Below, piece by piece: positions 63,954 through 64,000 of a stretch of 64,000 nucleotides of DNA. The notes under the pieces were generated by a model. The model was given only the letters and a program-made list of their open reading frames with translations. It did not search any database and was not told the origin of the DNA. Numbering within the stretch: position 1 is the stretch's first letter; every line of letters begins with the position of its first letter. Source of the stretch: Muscardinus avellanarius (Eukaryota; Chordata; Mammalia; Rodentia; Gliridae); assembly GCA_963383645.1 (NCBI GenBank), contig OY726567.1, positions 64,077,234 to 64,141,233 of the forward strand, read 5' to 3'. Position numbers and translations under genes: made by a program.

Positions 63954-64000
63954 GGAGAAATGGGTCATAGGAGGAACTCTTGGAAGAGGATCAGTAACTT

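Larger units (their letters stand above)
57625..64000 (+). mobile_element. Nearly complete L1 (LINE-1), 3' end beyond the window
   Basis: The 5' end is GACTTCCGGGAAGATGGCGAC at 57625. A 5'UTR of about 1.5 kb contains a GC-rich tandem array. ORF1 (59163-60080) is intact. ORF2 (60126-63953) has the canonical length (1275 codons) but two opposite 1-bp shifts. The start of the 3'UTR reaches the window edge. It looks young: few lesions and full coding length. It shares its 5' end and ORF1 wording with copies A-C and is a candidate relative of their helper. Confidence 0.92.

Overview
The window is mammalian nuclear DNA, most likely from a squirrel-family rodent (Sciuridae). The commonest repeat is a dimeric SINE: a B1-like left half (pattern GGCATGGTGGC...TGTAATCCCAG), an A-rich linker, and an ID-like right half ending CCCCAGTACCACC(A)n. 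That layout matches the B1-dID/MEN type known from squirrels. Single ID units are also present. Species assignment is an inference.

Two convergent KRAB/C2H2 zinc-finger (KZFP) loci are the only host genes I can support. Gene 1 (+ strand) has a start exon (2470-2574, coding MAVAQ), KRAB A (14313-14439), KRAB B (15352-15480) and a finger exon (16998-19024). All splice phases agree and give 765 codons with 18 fingers. Gene 2 (- strand) has KRAB A (56024-56150), KRAB B (52410-52505) and a finger exon starting near 43779. That exon carries stops and a frameshift and is cut inside a finger by a gammaretrovirus-type provirus fragment (40147-42617). Its 16-finger array (38727-40146) ends where a zinc-ligand Cys codon has become TGA, and it decays further and is hit by a SINE. 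Gene 2 looks like a pseudogene or one in decay.

The rest is mostly retroelements. Three copies (A 10226-13330 minus; B about 30242-32827 minus; C 53002-55760 plus) share one unusual plan: young L1 5'UTR, L1 ORF1, an older L1 ORF2 fragment in antisense, and an L1-type 3' tail. This looks like an amplified, ORF1-only, HAL1-like family that must use ORF2 protein in trans. Copy A carries a probable 3' transduction and a perfect 16-bp target-site duplication. A nearly complete L1 (57625 to window end) has an intact ORF1, an ORF2 broken by two opposite 1-bp frameshifts, and a GC-rich tandem-repeat insert in its 5'UTR; it is a candidate relative of the helper that moved the family. An internally deleted L1 (47016-50037) has a clean 14-bp TSD.

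Other content includes a decayed betaretrovirus-like pol-env-LTR fragment (32830-35535), old L1 (3220-5100, 21160-21540, 22240-23095, 35537-36360, 56330-56570), MaLR-like and unassigned LTR-like repeats, MER5-like relics and simple repeats.

Layout: 1-2469 intergenic/SINE; 2470-19024 gene 1, whose first coding intron holds old L1, many SINEs and copy A; 19025-37380 intergenic with MaLR-like LTR, L1 pieces, copy B and the ERV2 remnant; 37380-56150 gene 2 with the provirus and with an L1 and copy C in its introns; 56151-64000 intergenic, ending in the long L1. KRAB zinc-finger proteins are known repressors of ERVs and L1s, so the window shows both sides of that conflict, including a retrovirus inserted in a KZFP finger array.
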